Shown here in pieces: positions 16,214 to 24,551 of a DNA stretch of 64,000 nt; positions within the stretch are counted from its first letter, which is position 1, and each line of letters begins with the position of its first letter. The position numbers and the translations under genes are program-made. The notes under the pieces are model-generated. The model saw only the letters and a list, made by a program, of their open reading frames with translations, did no database searches and was not told where the DNA came from. Origin of the DNA: Rhodococcus sp. B50 (GTDB taxonomy: Bacteria; Actinomycetota; Actinomycetes; Mycobacteriales; Mycobacteriaceae); the NCBI RefSeq assembly GCF_013602415.1, contig NZ_WPAG02000002.1:3971480-4035479 (forward strand), given 5' to 3'.

Positions 16214-18589
16214 ATGCTGAACCGTGACCGGCAGGCCGACTACGACGAAGGCGACCTCGAGGTCGGGGACCGTAAGAAGGCCGCAGCGGGCGTCACCGGT
16301 GTCGCGGTGGCGATGAAACGATCCCTCGAACAGATGGGGCTGGTGCGCTCCGCCGAGACGCTGCTCGAGTTGAACCAGGCCGAAGGGTTCGACTGCCCGA
16401 GCTGCGCGTGGCCCGATCCCGACCCCGGCCATCGCAAGATCGCCGAATTCTGCGAGAACGGCGCCAAGGCCGTCGCCGAGGAAGGCACCACCCGACGCGC
16501 CGACCCCGGGTTCTTCGCGCGGTACAGCATCGCCGAACTCGCCGAGCACAGCGAACTGTGGCTCGGTAAACAGGGCCGCATCACGCACCCGATGGTCAAG
16601 CGACCCGGCGCCACGCACTACACCCCGATCGGGTGGGACGAGGCCTTCACCCTCATCGGTGAGCAGCTGAAGTCGCTGGACGGCCCCGATCAGGCCACCT
16701 TCTATACGTCCGGACGCGCATCGAACGAGGCCGCCTTCGTGTACCAGCTGTTCGCGCGGGCGTTCGGGACGAACAACCTGCCCGACTGCTCGAACATGTG
16801 CCACGAATCCACGAGCATCGCGCTGCAGGAGTCGATCGGCATCGGCAAGGCCAGCGTGATGCTCGACGACGTGCACAACGCCGAGCTGATCATCCTGCAG
16901 GGGCAGAACCCCGGCACCAACCACCCGCGCATGCTCACCGCACTCGAAGAGGCCAAGCAGAACGGCGCGAAGATCCTGACGATCAACCCGCTGCGCGAAG
17001 CGGGCCTGGTCAATTTCCGGAACCCGCAGACACCGCGCGGCCTGCTCGGTCGAGGAACGGATCTGTCCGACCTGCATCTGTCGATCAAGGTCGACGGCGA
17101 CCTCGCGCTGCTGCAGGCGTTCGGGTCGTTGCTCGTCGAATGGGATGCGCTCGACCACGACTTCGTGCAGAACCACACCCAGGGATTCGACGAATGGGTC
17201 GAACACATCCGGAACATCGACTGGGACGAGGTGGTCGCCGCGACCGGCCTGTCGCGACAGCAGATCACCGAGGCCGCGCAGATGTTGCGCCGCTCGAAGG
17301 CGACGGTCTTCTGCTGGGCTATGGGGATCACTCAGCACCGCAACGCGGTCGCGACCATCAAGGAGATCTGCAACCTTGCGTTCGCGCAGGGCAACATCGG
17401 CAAGCGCGGCGCCGGACTGATGCCGGTGCGCGGTCACTCGAACGTCCAGGGCGACCGCACGATGGGAATCTGGGAGCGGGCACCGCAGAGCTTCCTCGAC
17501 GCGATCGAGAAGGAGTTCGGCTTCGATCCGCCTCGTGAGAACGGTTACGACACGGTCGATTCGATCCGGGCGATGCGTGATGGCAAGGTGCGCTTCTTCC
17601 TCGGTCTCGGCGGCAACTTCGTGCAAGCGGCGCCGGACACCGCCGTCACCGCCGAGGCGATGGCCGGCATCGACATGACAGTGCACATCTCGACGAAACC
17701 GAACCGCTCCCACCTGGTCTGCGGCACAACGGCATTGATTCTCCCGACGCTCGGACGTACCGACAGGGACGTCCAGGCTTCCGGACCGCAGTTCGTGTCG
17801 GTCGAGGACACGACGTGCGCGGTCCACGCCTCCCGAGGACCGTTGAAACCGCCCAGCGAGCACGTGCGTTCGGAGGTCGCGATCATCACCGGCATCGCCG
17901 AGGCCACGCTCGGCGACCGCTACGGGCTCGACTGGAAGGCGATGCGCGACGATTACGCGAACATTCGTTCGCGCATCTCCCGCGTCGTCCCGGGTTGTGA
18001 GGGCTACGAGGTCAATGTCCGGCGGCCGGGAGGATTCATCCTGCCGCATCCACCCCGGGACACTCGAACCTTCCAGACCGATTCGGGCCTGGCAGAATTC
18101 GCGGTCTCTCCGGTGGAGGTGGTTCAGGTACCGCCCGGCCATCTGCTGCTGCAGACGATCCGCAGTCACGACCAGTTCAACACCACCATCTACGGTCTCA
18201 GCGACCGCTATCGCGGGATCGAAGGCGGACGGCGCGTCGTGTTCATGCATCGGGACGACATCGCGACGCTGGGCTTCGACAACGGGGACTTCGTCGACCT
18301 GTTCACGCTGTGGGACGGCGACGAACGCGAGCGGTGTGCCACAAGGTTCCGGATCGTCGAGTACGACCTGCCGCGAGGGAGCGCGGCCGCCTACTACCCG
18401 GAGACCAACCCTCTCGTGCCGCTCGATTCGACGGCGTTGAAGAGCAACTGTCCCACCTACAAGTCGGTCGTGATCTCCCTGGCGCCCGCCGGAAGTCGCG
18501 ACGACGAGTGTCCGGACGTGCTCGGAACCGCACCCGTGGGATCGGACTGGTCGCACAAGACGAGTCCGGAGCCGAAGCACCTCTCCTGA
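16214..18589 (+). CDS. FdhF/YdeP-family molybdopterin-dependent oxidoreductase
   Basis: A 791-residue cytoplasmic molybdopterin enzyme (no twin-arginine signal). The N-terminus has FDCPSCAWPDPDPG (about 59-72), typical of the YdeP subgroup. The Mo/W-bis-MGD core follows: TFYTSGRASNEAAFVYQLFAR, NNLPDCSNMCHESTSIAL, whose Cys is the likely metal ligand, ILQGQNPGTNHPRM and GLMPVRGHSNVQGDR. The C-terminal MGD-binding barrel includes IYGLSDRYRGIEGGRRVVFMHRDD. The ATG at 16214 has AGAGGTGAT just upstream, better than the GTG at 16196 that overlaps this site. YdeP relatives are linked to acid resistance or formate-like oxidation; the substrate here is unknown. It ends eight bases from the convergent MBL gene. 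Confidence 0.85.
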   Translation: MLNRDRQADYDEGDLEVGDRKKAAAGVTGVAVAMKRSLEQMGLVRSAETLLELNQAEGFDCPSCAWPDPDPGHRKIAEFCENGAKAVAEEGTTRRADPGFFARYSIAELAEHSELWLGKQGRITHPMVKRPGATHYTPIGWDEAFTLIGEQLKSLDGPDQATFYTSGRASNEAAFVYQLFARAFGTNNLPDCSNMCHESTSIALQESIGIGKASVMLDDVHNAELIILQGQNPGTNHPRMLTALEEAKQNGAKILTINPLREAGLVNFRNPQTPRGLLGRGTDLSDLHLSIKVDGDLALLQAFGSLLVEWDALDHDFVQNHTQGFDEWVEHIRNIDWDEVVAATGLSRQQITEAAQMLRRSKATVFCWAMGITQHRNAVATIKEICNLAFAQGNIGKRGAGLMPVRGHSNVQGDRTMGIWERAPQSFLDAIEKEFGFDPPRENGYDTVDSIRAMRDGKVRFFLGLGGNFVQAAPDTAVTAEAMAGIDMTVHISTKPNRSHLVCGTTALILPTLGRTDRDVQASGPQFVSVEDTTCAVHASRGPLKPPSEHVRSEVAIITGIAEATLGDRYGLDWKAMRDDYANIRSRISRVVPGCEGYEVNVRRPGGFILPHPPRDTRTFQTDSGLAEFAVSPVEVVQVPPGHLLLQTIRSHDQFNTTIYGLSDRYRGIEGGRRVVFMHRDDIATLGFDNGDFVDLFTLWDGDERERCATRFRIVEYDLPRGSAAAYYPETNPLVPLDSTALKSNCPTYKSVVISLAPAGSRDDECPDVLGTAPVGSDWSHKTSPEPKHLS

Positions 18590-18596
18590 CGGGTGG

Positions 18597-19595
18597 TCAG
18601 GACGCGTCGAATACTCCCTCGCGCAACAGAGTCTCGGCCGCTGCGAAGGCTGCAGCTCGTCGCCTCACGGTGGGCGGTGCCGGTGGGTTGCCGTTCCACT
18701 GGTCGAACAGGGTGCTCAGGCTCGAGGCGATGCGTTCCGGCGACTTCCAGTGGCGCCACGCATCGAAGTCCTTCGTGCGCGCGAGTTTCCGTGCTGTCTC
18801 GAGCGGGCCGAGTCCGGCCCGATGATGGTCGCGGGCAGCGTCGCGCAGCCACAGCCAGTACTCGCGCAGTGCTCGGATCTCCGTCGCGCCGCACGTCGGC
18901 CCGTGTCCGGGCACGTACGCCGCGGCGTCCCAGCCGAGCAGACGGTCGAGCGCCGACAGCCAGTTGTCGAGCGGGCCGTGCCACAGGATCGGCGTCGAAC
19001 CGATGAACAGTAGGTCGCCGGTGAAGACCACGCCGGCGTCGGGAACACGAGCGACGAGATCGCCGGCCGTGTGGCACGGTCCGAGCTGCTCGAGTTCGAC
19101 CACGCGACCACCGATCTCCAGAGTCAGGGCGGTCGCGAAGGTGGTGTCGGGCATCCGGGGTGTGCGGCGGGGAAAGCGGGCGTCGCCGCGGACGCGCGCC
19201 ATGTAGGCACCTGTCGCGCCGATCGGTCCCGGCATCCACCGGATCAGCGAGCCCGTGCCCGCGAGCACCGTGAGAGCGCGCGGTGGAAGATCTTCGCGCA
19301 TCGCGTCCAGTGCTGCCGTGCTGGTGATGATCCGTGTTTCGGATGGCAGCGTGTCGTTGCCCCACCAGTGGTCGCCGTCGTTGTGGGTGTTCACGGCATC
19401 GGTGATCGGAGCATCGGCGACGAGCGGTGCCTGAACCTCGGCGATGCGTCGCGCCCACGCGACATCCCACGCCGTATCGACGACCAGCGATGCGGATCCC
19501 GGGGAGACGACCAGTCCCGTGTTGGCCTCGCCCCAACCGCCGGGTGTGCGCACGAACGCCCAGACACCGTCACCGACCTGCTGTAACCCACTCAT
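18597..19595 (-). CDS. MBL-fold metallo-hydrolase with altered HxHxDH motif
   Basis: A 332-residue metallo-beta-lactamase-fold protein starting at ATG 19595 behind AGAGGAGGA. Expected order of motifs: VNTHNDGDHWWGN (about 68-80), GPCHTAGDLV (His), VVFTGDLLF (bridging Asp) and YVPGHGPTCG (His). The first motif reads H-N-D-G-D-H rather than H-x-H-x-D-H, so the second zinc-site His is Asp. Family members hydrolyse thioesters, lactones, phosphoesters or sulfatides. The C-terminal 90 residues are a helical extension rich in Trp and Arg. It stands alone between convergent and divergent neighbours, so context gives no substrate. Confidence 0.8.
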   Translation of the reverse strand: MSGLQQVGDGVWAFVRTPGGWGEANTGLVVSPGSASLVVDTAWDVAWARRIAEVQAPLVADAPITDAVNTHNDGDHWWGNDTLPSETRIITSTAALDAMREDLPPRALTVLAGTGSLIRWMPGPIGATGAYMARVRGDARFPRRTPRMPDTTFATALTLEIGGRVVELEQLGPCHTAGDLVARVPDAGVVFTGDLLFIGSTPILWHGPLDNWLSALDRLLGWDAAAYVPGHGPTCGATEIRALREYWLWLRDAARDHHRAGLGPLETARKLARTKDFDAWRHWKSPERIASSLSTLFDQWNGNPPAPPTVRRRAAAFAAAETLLREGVFDAS

Positions 19596-19692
19596 ATCGT
19601 CCTCCTCTCGCCACCCTACCGACGTGTCCGTTTCCCGGATGTTCGACTCGGGTAGCCCATGGGCAGCCGTCCTCGACAGGAGCCGATACGAC

Positions 19693-20172
19693 ATGAGACT
19701 CAGCACCGTGCTCGCGACCGCCGCCGCTACGACGACCACCGCGCTCGTCGGATCGATCGCCTCCCAGGACACGAACTCCCGGTGGTACCGCAAGCTACGC
19801 AAGCCGGGTTTCCAACCTCCGGCCGCAGCGTTTCCGATCGTGTGGACCGCGCTGTATGCCGATATCGCAGTGACCTCGGCTGTCGCGATCGACGAGTACA
19901 CCGATGCCGACGACTACGCGGGTCGCCGCAACTACATCGCTGCGCTCGCCACGAATCTCGTCCTCAACGCGTCGTGGTCATGGGTGTTCTTCAAGTGGCA
20001 TCGGCTGATGCCTGCCACGGTGGTGGCCGCGCTGCTCGCTGCCAGCACGGCAGATCTGACCCGCCGGACGGCCGAGGCGAATCCGGCTGCGGGTGCCGCG
20101 CTGGCTCCGTACTCGGCGTGGACGGCGTTCGCCACACTGCTGACCGGACGGATCGCGCAGCTCAACCGCTGA
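19693..20172 (+). CDS. TspO/MBR family membrane protein
   Basis: A 159-residue protein with five hydrophobic segments, the standard TspO size. Recognisable positions: WYRKLRKPGFQPPAAAFPIVWTALY (about 31-55), NLVLNASWSWVFFKWH (about 91-106) and PYSAWTAFATLLTGRIAQLN at the C-terminus, which match the conserved PxF-PPxxxF-xVWTxLY, LNxxWSxxFF and PYxxWxxFA motifs. The TM1-TM2 loop is shorter in Trp than in bacterial TspO proteins with tested ligand binding. TspO binds tetrapyrroles and in photosynthetic bacteria affects carotenoid and haem gene expression. It reads towards the carotenoid oxygenase gene 69 bases downstream. The ATG at 19693 has AGGAG about ten bases upstream. Confidence 0.85.
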   Translation: MRLSTVLATAAATTTTALVGSIASQDTNSRWYRKLRKPGFQPPAAAFPIVWTALYADIAVTSAVAIDEYTDADDYAGRRNYIAALATNLVLNASWSWVFFKWHRLMPATVVAALLAASTADLTRRTAEANPAAGAALAPYSAWTAFATLLTGRIAQLNR

Positions 20173-20194
20173 TCCGCGGACGTCACGAGCGGTA

Positions 20195-20223
20195 ATGAGA
20201 CACTTCTTCGCAATCTGTCTCAT
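20195..20223. promoter_or_regulatory. Inverted repeat upstream of the carotenoid oxygenase gene
   Basis: ATGAGACA (20195-20202) and TGTCTCAT (20216-20223) are perfect eight-base arms around a 13-base spacer, ending 18 bases before the downstream start codon. The 12-mer CAATCTGTCTCA at 20211-20222 is identical to 183-194, in front of the prmA-like gene. This is a candidate site for the MimR-like activator or a paralogue. It could also form a hairpin in the leader, but there is no T-run. Confidence 0.5.
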
Positions 20224-20241
20224 CTGTGCGACTGTCGGTAC

Positions 20242-21696
20242 ATGACTGTTGCAACGGGGGCGTCGGAGCAGGAAGCGCAGGAACTCGGGGGATCACCGTG
20301 GGACTCCCAGCATCGGGAGTTCGACTACGACCTGCACGACATCGAGGGCACGATCCCCGAGAGCCTGAGTGGCACGCTCTACCGGATCGGACCCGGCCGC
20401 TTCGACATCGACGGTCATCCCCTGAGCCACATCTTCGACGGCGACGGCATGGTGTCCCGGATCCGCATCGGACCGGACGGTATCCACTATCGGAACCGGT
20501 ACGTGCGCACGAAGAGTTTCGCCAGGACGAACGAGACACGTCGTCCTCCGAAAGGATTCAGCACGCAGCGGCTCGGCGGTCCGCTCGCCAACGCGATGAG
20601 GTTCCCCGAGAACCTCGCGAATACCAGTGTGCTGCTGCACGACGATGCGCTCTACGCCCTCTGGGAAGGGGGACGGCCGCACCGGCTCGACGCGGAGACC
20701 CTTCGGACCTACGGTCCCGAATCGTTCGACGGCGCGTTGAAACGGCTCGGCGCGTTCTCCGCGCATCCGAAGATCGACCCGATGACAGGGGACGTCTTCA
20801 ACTTCGGGCTCGACTTCTTTCCCCGGCCGATGATCCGCTGCTACCGGCTGGACCGTGGTGACCGGCTGCGCGGGCTGGCAACGATCCCGATTCCCAAGCT
20901 CGGATTCGTCCACGACTTCGCGCTGACCGAACGGCACATGGTGTTCGTGCTGGGGCCGTTGGTGGTTCGGAATCCCGTCCCGGTCGCACTGGGGTTGCGG
21001 CCCTTCGACGATGCGTTGTCGTACCGACCGGAACTCGGCACCACCATCGTCCTGGTGCCGCGGGACGGTGGTGACCCGACGGCCTTCGAACACGACGCGC
21101 TGTTCCACTTCCACGTCACCAACGCCTACGAGGCCGGCGATCGCACCGTCGTCGAACTCGTCGCGCACGATCCGGCCGACGGTTGGGAAGGATGGAACGG
21201 TCACCTGCGCAACTATCGTGGCGATGCCGGACCGGCCTTCGGCGGCACGCTCACTCGGCTGTCCGTCGACCGCAGGACCCGCCGCATCACCGCCACCGCG
21301 GTCGACGATCACGGATGCGAGTTCCCTCAACTCGACCAGCGGTTCGCCACCACCGAGCATCGATTCAGCTACACCGCGTCGGCATCGGTTCCGGGAGGGG
21401 ATCCCGACTCGGTCACCACGATCGATCACCGCACGGGCACGACGAGCCGGTACACGGCCGAGGCCGGCGACACCGTCTGTGAACCTCTGTTCGCACCGGG
21501 CAGCGACACCGAGGGTGACGGCTGGTTGCTGACGCTCGAACACCAGCCCGCGCGCAGGGCCAGCAGGCTTCTCGTCCTGCGTGCCGCCCGGCCGGGCGAC
21601 GGACCGGTCGCGACGGTGAACCTGCAGCATCACGTGCCGATGACCTTCCACGGCGCGTTTCGGCCCGACAGTGGCGCTACCTCCGACCGGCGGTAG
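20242..21696 (+). CDS. Carotenoid oxygenase family protein (lignostilbene/apocarotenoid dioxygenase type)
   Basis: A 484-residue seven-bladed-propeller non-haem iron dioxygenase. The four iron-binding histidines are all present: H175 in SAHPKIDP, H224 in FVHDFAL, H289 in LFHFHVTN and H470 in TFHGAF. Other family marks are LSGTLYRIGPGRF (about 40-52), HIFDGDGMVSRIRI (about 68-81) and NFGLDFFPR. Such enzymes cleave a C=C bond in carotenoids, apocarotenoids or stilbenes with O2. The iron site is complete, so it is predicted active. It follows the TspO gene by 69 bases and ends close to a convergent permease. A perfect inverted repeat at 20195-20223 lies just upstream of its start, suggesting specific control. 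Confidence 0.88.
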   Translation: MTVATGASEQEAQELGGSPWDSQHREFDYDLHDIEGTIPESLSGTLYRIGPGRFDIDGHPLSHIFDGDGMVSRIRIGPDGIHYRNRYVRTKSFARTNETRRPPKGFSTQRLGGPLANAMRFPENLANTSVLLHDDALYALWEGGRPHRLDAETLRTYGPESFDGALKRLGAFSAHPKIDPMTGDVFNFGLDFFPRPMIRCYRLDRGDRLRGLATIPIPKLGFVHDFALTERHMVFVLGPLVVRNPVPVALGLRPFDDALSYRPELGTTIVLVPRDGGDPTAFEHDALFHFHVTNAYEAGDRTVVELVAHDPADGWEGWNGHLRNYRGDAGPAFGGTLTRLSVDRRTRRITATAVDDHGCEFPQLDQRFATTEHRFSYTASASVPGGDPDSVTTIDHRTGTTSRYTAEAGDTVCEPLFAPGSDTEGDGWLLTLEHQPARRASRLLVLRAARPGDGPVATVNLQHHVPMTFHGAFRPDSGATSDRR

Positions 21697-21724
21697 GCCG
21701 ATCGTCATCTCGCTTCTGACGGAT

Positions 21725-23011
21725 CTACCGTTGCGGCTCGACCGGTCTCGGCTGGGACGTGAAGCGCCGACGCGTGGCGTAGATCAGCCCGCCCACTGCG
21801 ATCACGGCCGCACCGGTGAGCACCGATGAGCCGGGCAGCGTGAACGCCAGGGCCAGGCATCCGGCCAGCCCGAGTGAAGCAATGATGCGCCCGCGTCGCC
21901 CGCCGTCCGGAAGCGTCCAGGCGGAGGCGTTGGCGAGGGCGTAGTAGACCAGCACCCCGAACGACGAGAACCCGATCGCGGCACGGACATCCGCGGTCGC
22001 GGCGACGACCGCGACGATCACTCCGACGGCGAGTTCGGCCCGGTGTGGCACCGCGAACCGAGGGTGCACCGCGGCCAGTGCGTGCGGCAGATGCCGGTCC
22101 CGTGCCATCGCGAAGGTGGTGCGCGAGACCCCCAGCACCAGGGCGAGCAGTGAACCCAGAGCGGCAACGACGGCCCCGGCGCGCACCACCGGCTCCAACC
22201 ACTCGACTCCGGCCGCGGTCACCACACTCGACAACGGTGCAGTCGCCTCGGCCAGCCCGCGAGGGCCCAGCACCAGCAGCGCGACCGCAGCGACCGCCAG
22301 ATAGACGAGCAGGGTGATGCCCAGTGCCATCGAGATCGCGCGCGGTATCGTGCGCGCCGGTTCGCGTACCTCCTCGCCGAGGGTGGCGATCCGCGCGTAC
22401 CCGGCGAAGGCGAAGAACAACAACCCGCCCGCCTGCAGCACCCCGCCCACGGTGATGTCGGTGCCGAACCCGAGGCGGGTCGCCTCGGCGGAGCCGGAGT
22501 TCGACCCTGCGACAACCACCGCGGCGAGTACGGCCAGCACGACCGCCACGATGATCCGGGTCGCGAGTGCCGATTTCTGGATACCGCGATAGTTCACCGC
22601 CGTGAGCAACACGACCGCGGCGACCGCGACCGCGTGCGCCTGCTCCGGCCAGGCGTAGAGGCCGACGGTCAACGCCATGGCCGCGCACGAGGCGGTCTTG
22701 CCGACCACGAAACACCAGCCCGCCAGATACCCCCAGAACTCGCCCAGCCGTTCGCGTCCGTACACATATGTGCCGCCGGAGACCGGATACCGCGCCGCCA
22801 GTCGTCCCGACGAGGACGCATTGCAGTACGCCACGATTGCCGCCACCGCGAGCCCGATCAGCAGGCCCGACCCCGCAGCTCCGGCTGCGGGCGCCAGGGC
22901 CACGAAGATCCCCGCCCCGAGCATCGATCCGAGACCGATCACGACTGCATCGGCCGGCCCGAGGCGTCGTTGCAGCCCCTCGGGCGTGCCCGTCCCTGTC
23001 GTCTCCGACAT
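21725..23011 (-). CDS. APC-family amino acid permease
   Basis: A 428-residue protein with about twelve transmembrane segments. The first helix contains VIGLGSMLGAGIFVALAP, the glycine-rich GxGIF motif of APC transporters; ARYPVSGGTYVYGRERLGEFWGYLAGW (about 74-100) and FFAFAGYARIATLGEEVREPARTIPRAI (about 199-226) are the other family landmarks. These import amino acids or related amines with protons or by exchange. The ATG at 23011 is favoured over the GTG at 23014 because GGAG lies five bases upstream. Its start is divergent from the ArsR-ArsC fusion gene; the palindrome at 23041-23056 lies between the two and may control both. Substrate not determined. Confidence 0.87.
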   Translation of the reverse strand: MSETTGTGTPEGLQRRLGPADAVVIGLGSMLGAGIFVALAPAAGAAGSGLLIGLAVAAIVAYCNASSSGRLAARYPVSGGTYVYGRERLGEFWGYLAGWCFVVGKTASCAAMALTVGLYAWPEQAHAVAVAAVVLLTAVNYRGIQKSALATRIIVAVVLAVLAAVVVAGSNSGSAEATRLGFGTDITVGGVLQAGGLLFFAFAGYARIATLGEEVREPARTIPRAISMALGITLLVYLAVAAVALLVLGPRGLAEATAPLSSVVTAAGVEWLEPVVRAGAVVAALGSLLALVLGVSRTTFAMARDRHLPHALAAVHPRFAVPHRAELAVGVIVAVVAATADVRAAIGFSSFGVLVYYALANASAWTLPDGGRRGRIIASLGLAGCLALAFTLPGSSVLTGAAVIAVGGLIYATRRRFTSQPRPVEPQR

Positions 23012-23040
23012 CACGGCTCCTTCGCGCGCACCCAGATTGG

Positions 23041-23056
23041 ATCAAAATGATTTGAT
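23041..23056. promoter_or_regulatory. ArsR-type operator candidate
   Basis: ATCAAA-ATGA-TTTGAT is a perfect six-base-arm palindrome, 21 bases before the ArsR-ArsC fusion start and 30 bases from the divergent permease start. The ATCAA...TTGAT layout resembles known ArsR/SmtB operators. It is the obvious candidate for autoregulation by the ArsR domain. Confidence 0.6.
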
Positions 23057-23076
23057 GTATCTGGTGCTATCATCAG

Positions 23077-23838
23077 GTGATGGAGTCGGTGCGTCAACCT
23101 GTCCCGGCCTTCGTGCAGTTGGCCGCCCATCCGGTGCGGTGGCAACTGCTCACCGCGCTGTCCGGCGGCGACTATCGGGTCCGGGAGATGGTGTCGCTGG
23201 TCGGGGAGCCGCAGAACCTCGTCTCCTATCACCTCCGCCTGCTCCGCGACGGCGGGCTGGTGCGGGCTTCCCGCAGCAGCTTCGACGGCCGCGACAGCTA
23301 CTACCACCTCGACCTCGACCGGTGCACCGAGATGCTGGCCGGTACCGGCGCGGTGCTGCATCCGGCGTTGGGGTGCAACCGCCCGCCTGTGACGTTCACG
23401 TCCGCGAAGCCCTCACCGGTGCTGTTCGTGTGCACCGGTAACAGTGCCCGCTCCGTGATCGCGGAAGCTCTGCTCCGGCAGCGCACCGGCGGGACCGTCG
23501 ACACGACCAGCGCAGGCACCCGCCCGAAACGGGACATGCACCCGAACACGGTGCGGGTGCTGCGGGAAGAGTTCGGGATCGACATCACCGGCCGGCATCC
23601 CCGCCACCTCGGCAGTCTTGCCGGCCGCCGCTTCGGCACGGTGATCACCTTGTGCGACAAGGCGCGCGAAGCCTGCCCCGAGTTCGACGACGACACCCGC
23701 TCGATCCACTGGAGCATCCCCGACCCGGCGGCAGCCGGCGATGTCGGCGACGACACCTGTCCTGCATTCCGGGCCACCGCTGCCGAGATCGACACCCGCA
23801 TCCGGTACCTGTGCGAGACCCTCTACGCCACAACATGA
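23077..23838 (+). CDS. Fusion of ArsR-type HTH regulator and ArsC/low-molecular-weight phosphatase
   Basis: A 253-residue natural fusion. Residues 1-90 form an ArsR winged helix (PVRWQLLTALSGGDYRVREM, then the recognition helix NLVSYHLRLLRDGGLVRAS). No Cys pair typical of the classical As(III) sensor is seen in the recognition helix. Residues 113-250 form a low-molecular-weight phosphatase/arsenate reductase domain with VLFVCTGNSARSVIAEALL, giving the CX5RS active site, and the general-acid region SIPDPAAAGDVGDD. Start is GTG 23077 or ATG 23080. One polypeptide could both sense and detoxify an oxyanion, or the phosphatase half could signal through phosphotyrosine. The next gene is a VOC protein 13 bases downstream, and VOC proteins include ArsI-type enzymes. 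Confidence 0.85.
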   Translation: MMESVRQPVPAFVQLAAHPVRWQLLTALSGGDYRVREMVSLVGEPQNLVSYHLRLLRDGGLVRASRSSFDGRDSYYHLDLDRCTEMLAGTGAVLHPALGCNRPPVTFTSAKPSPVLFVCTGNSARSVIAEALLRQRTGGTVDTTSAGTRPKRDMHPNTVRVLREEFGIDITGRHPRHLGSLAGRRFGTVITLCDKAREACPEFDDDTRSIHWSIPDPAAAGDVGDDTCPAFRATAAEIDTRIRYLCETLYATT

Positions 23839-23851
23839 TCAGGAGTGACCG

Positions 23852-24238
23852 ATGACCACGACCGACGAATATGTCAGCGTCCGGTACCTCGTCGACGACG
23901 TATCCGCGGCCGTCGACTTCTACACCCGCCATCTCGGCTTCACCGTGCTCACCCATCCCGCGCCCGCCTTCGCCGATGTGATCCGGGGGTCGCTGCGGCT
24001 GCTGCTGTCCGGGCCGGCGAGTTCGGGGGCCCGCGCCACCCCCGAGGAGTTCGCCGGTCCGGGCCGCAACCGGATCCACCTCGTCGTCGACGACCTCGAC
24101 GCCGAGATCGCTCGCCTGCGCGGTGCCGGCATCGAATTCCGCAGCGATGTGGTGACCGGGCCGGGCGGTCACCAGATCCTGCTCGCCGACCCTGCCGGCA
24201 ATCTGGTCGAACTGTTCCGACCTGCCGCCGAGAGATGA
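23852..24238 (+). CDS. VOC (glyoxalase/bleomycin-resistance) family protein
   Basis: A 128-residue single VOC unit with two beta-alpha-beta-beta-beta modules: SVRYLVDDVSAAVDFYTRHLGFTVL at the start, RNRIHLVVDDLDAEIARLRGAGIEF in the middle, and a metal-ligand-like DPAGNLVELFRP at the end. The usual ligand positions (His/Glu) are partly present: H76 in RIHLVV and E124 in LVELF. It starts 13 bases after the ArsR-ArsC fusion and is probably in its operon. I do not see the Cys residues that mark the ArsI C-As lyase, so an arsenic role is only suggested by position; antibiotic sequestration or dioxygenase chemistry is equally open. Confidence 0.72.
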   Translation: MTTTDEYVSVRYLVDDVSAAVDFYTRHLGFTVLTHPAPAFADVIRGSLRLLLSGPASSGARATPEEFAGPGRNRIHLVVDDLDAEIARLRGAGIEFRSDVVTGPGGHQILLADPAGNLVELFRPAAER

Positions 24239-24259
24239 CCGACACCGAAGCGCCGACCC

Positions 24260-24463
24260 GTGATGGGCGATGATGGAGGCATGCTGGAAACACCCGTCGT
24301 CATCGGTATCGGATCCATCTGTGTGGGGTTCGTCTTCTTCATGCTCGCCGCGACAGGCACGCGATCACGCTGGGACAAGAAGATCACGATCACGCTCTTC
24401 GCGATCGCGATCGTGTTCATGACGATCATCCCTGTCATCGGCGCGGTGGGGTTCGCGGCCTGA
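24260..24463 (+). CDS. Small two-span membrane protein of unknown function
   Basis: A short protein of 60-67 residues with two hydrophobic segments (VVIGIGSICVGFVFFMLAA and ITLFAIAIVFMTIIPVIGAVGF) joined by a basic loop TGTRSRWDKK, which should face the cytoplasm. The GTG at 24260 or ATG at 24263 has no ribosome site; the ATG at 24281 has GGAGG only one base away. I keep the longest frame. Codon usage is actinobacterial and the hydrophobic pattern is clear, so it is likely real. No family is recognised and neighbours give no hint. Confidence 0.5.
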   Translation: MMGDDGGMLETPVVIGIGSICVGFVFFMLAATGTRSRWDKKITITLFAIAIVFMTIIPVIGAVGFAA

Positions 24464-24551
24464 CACTCCACGAGGTTGCGGCCGAAGCACTCGCACACCT
24501 CGGACAGCCGTGGGAGTATCCACCGCAGGAAACCGAACAGGGGAGGTCGCG

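Noticed and set aside
15842..18580. 912-codon open frame antisense to the molybdopterin oxidoreductase gene
   Set aside because: Longest frame in the region, but the opposite strand encodes a complete YdeP-type enzyme with all motifs; the antisense translation has none.
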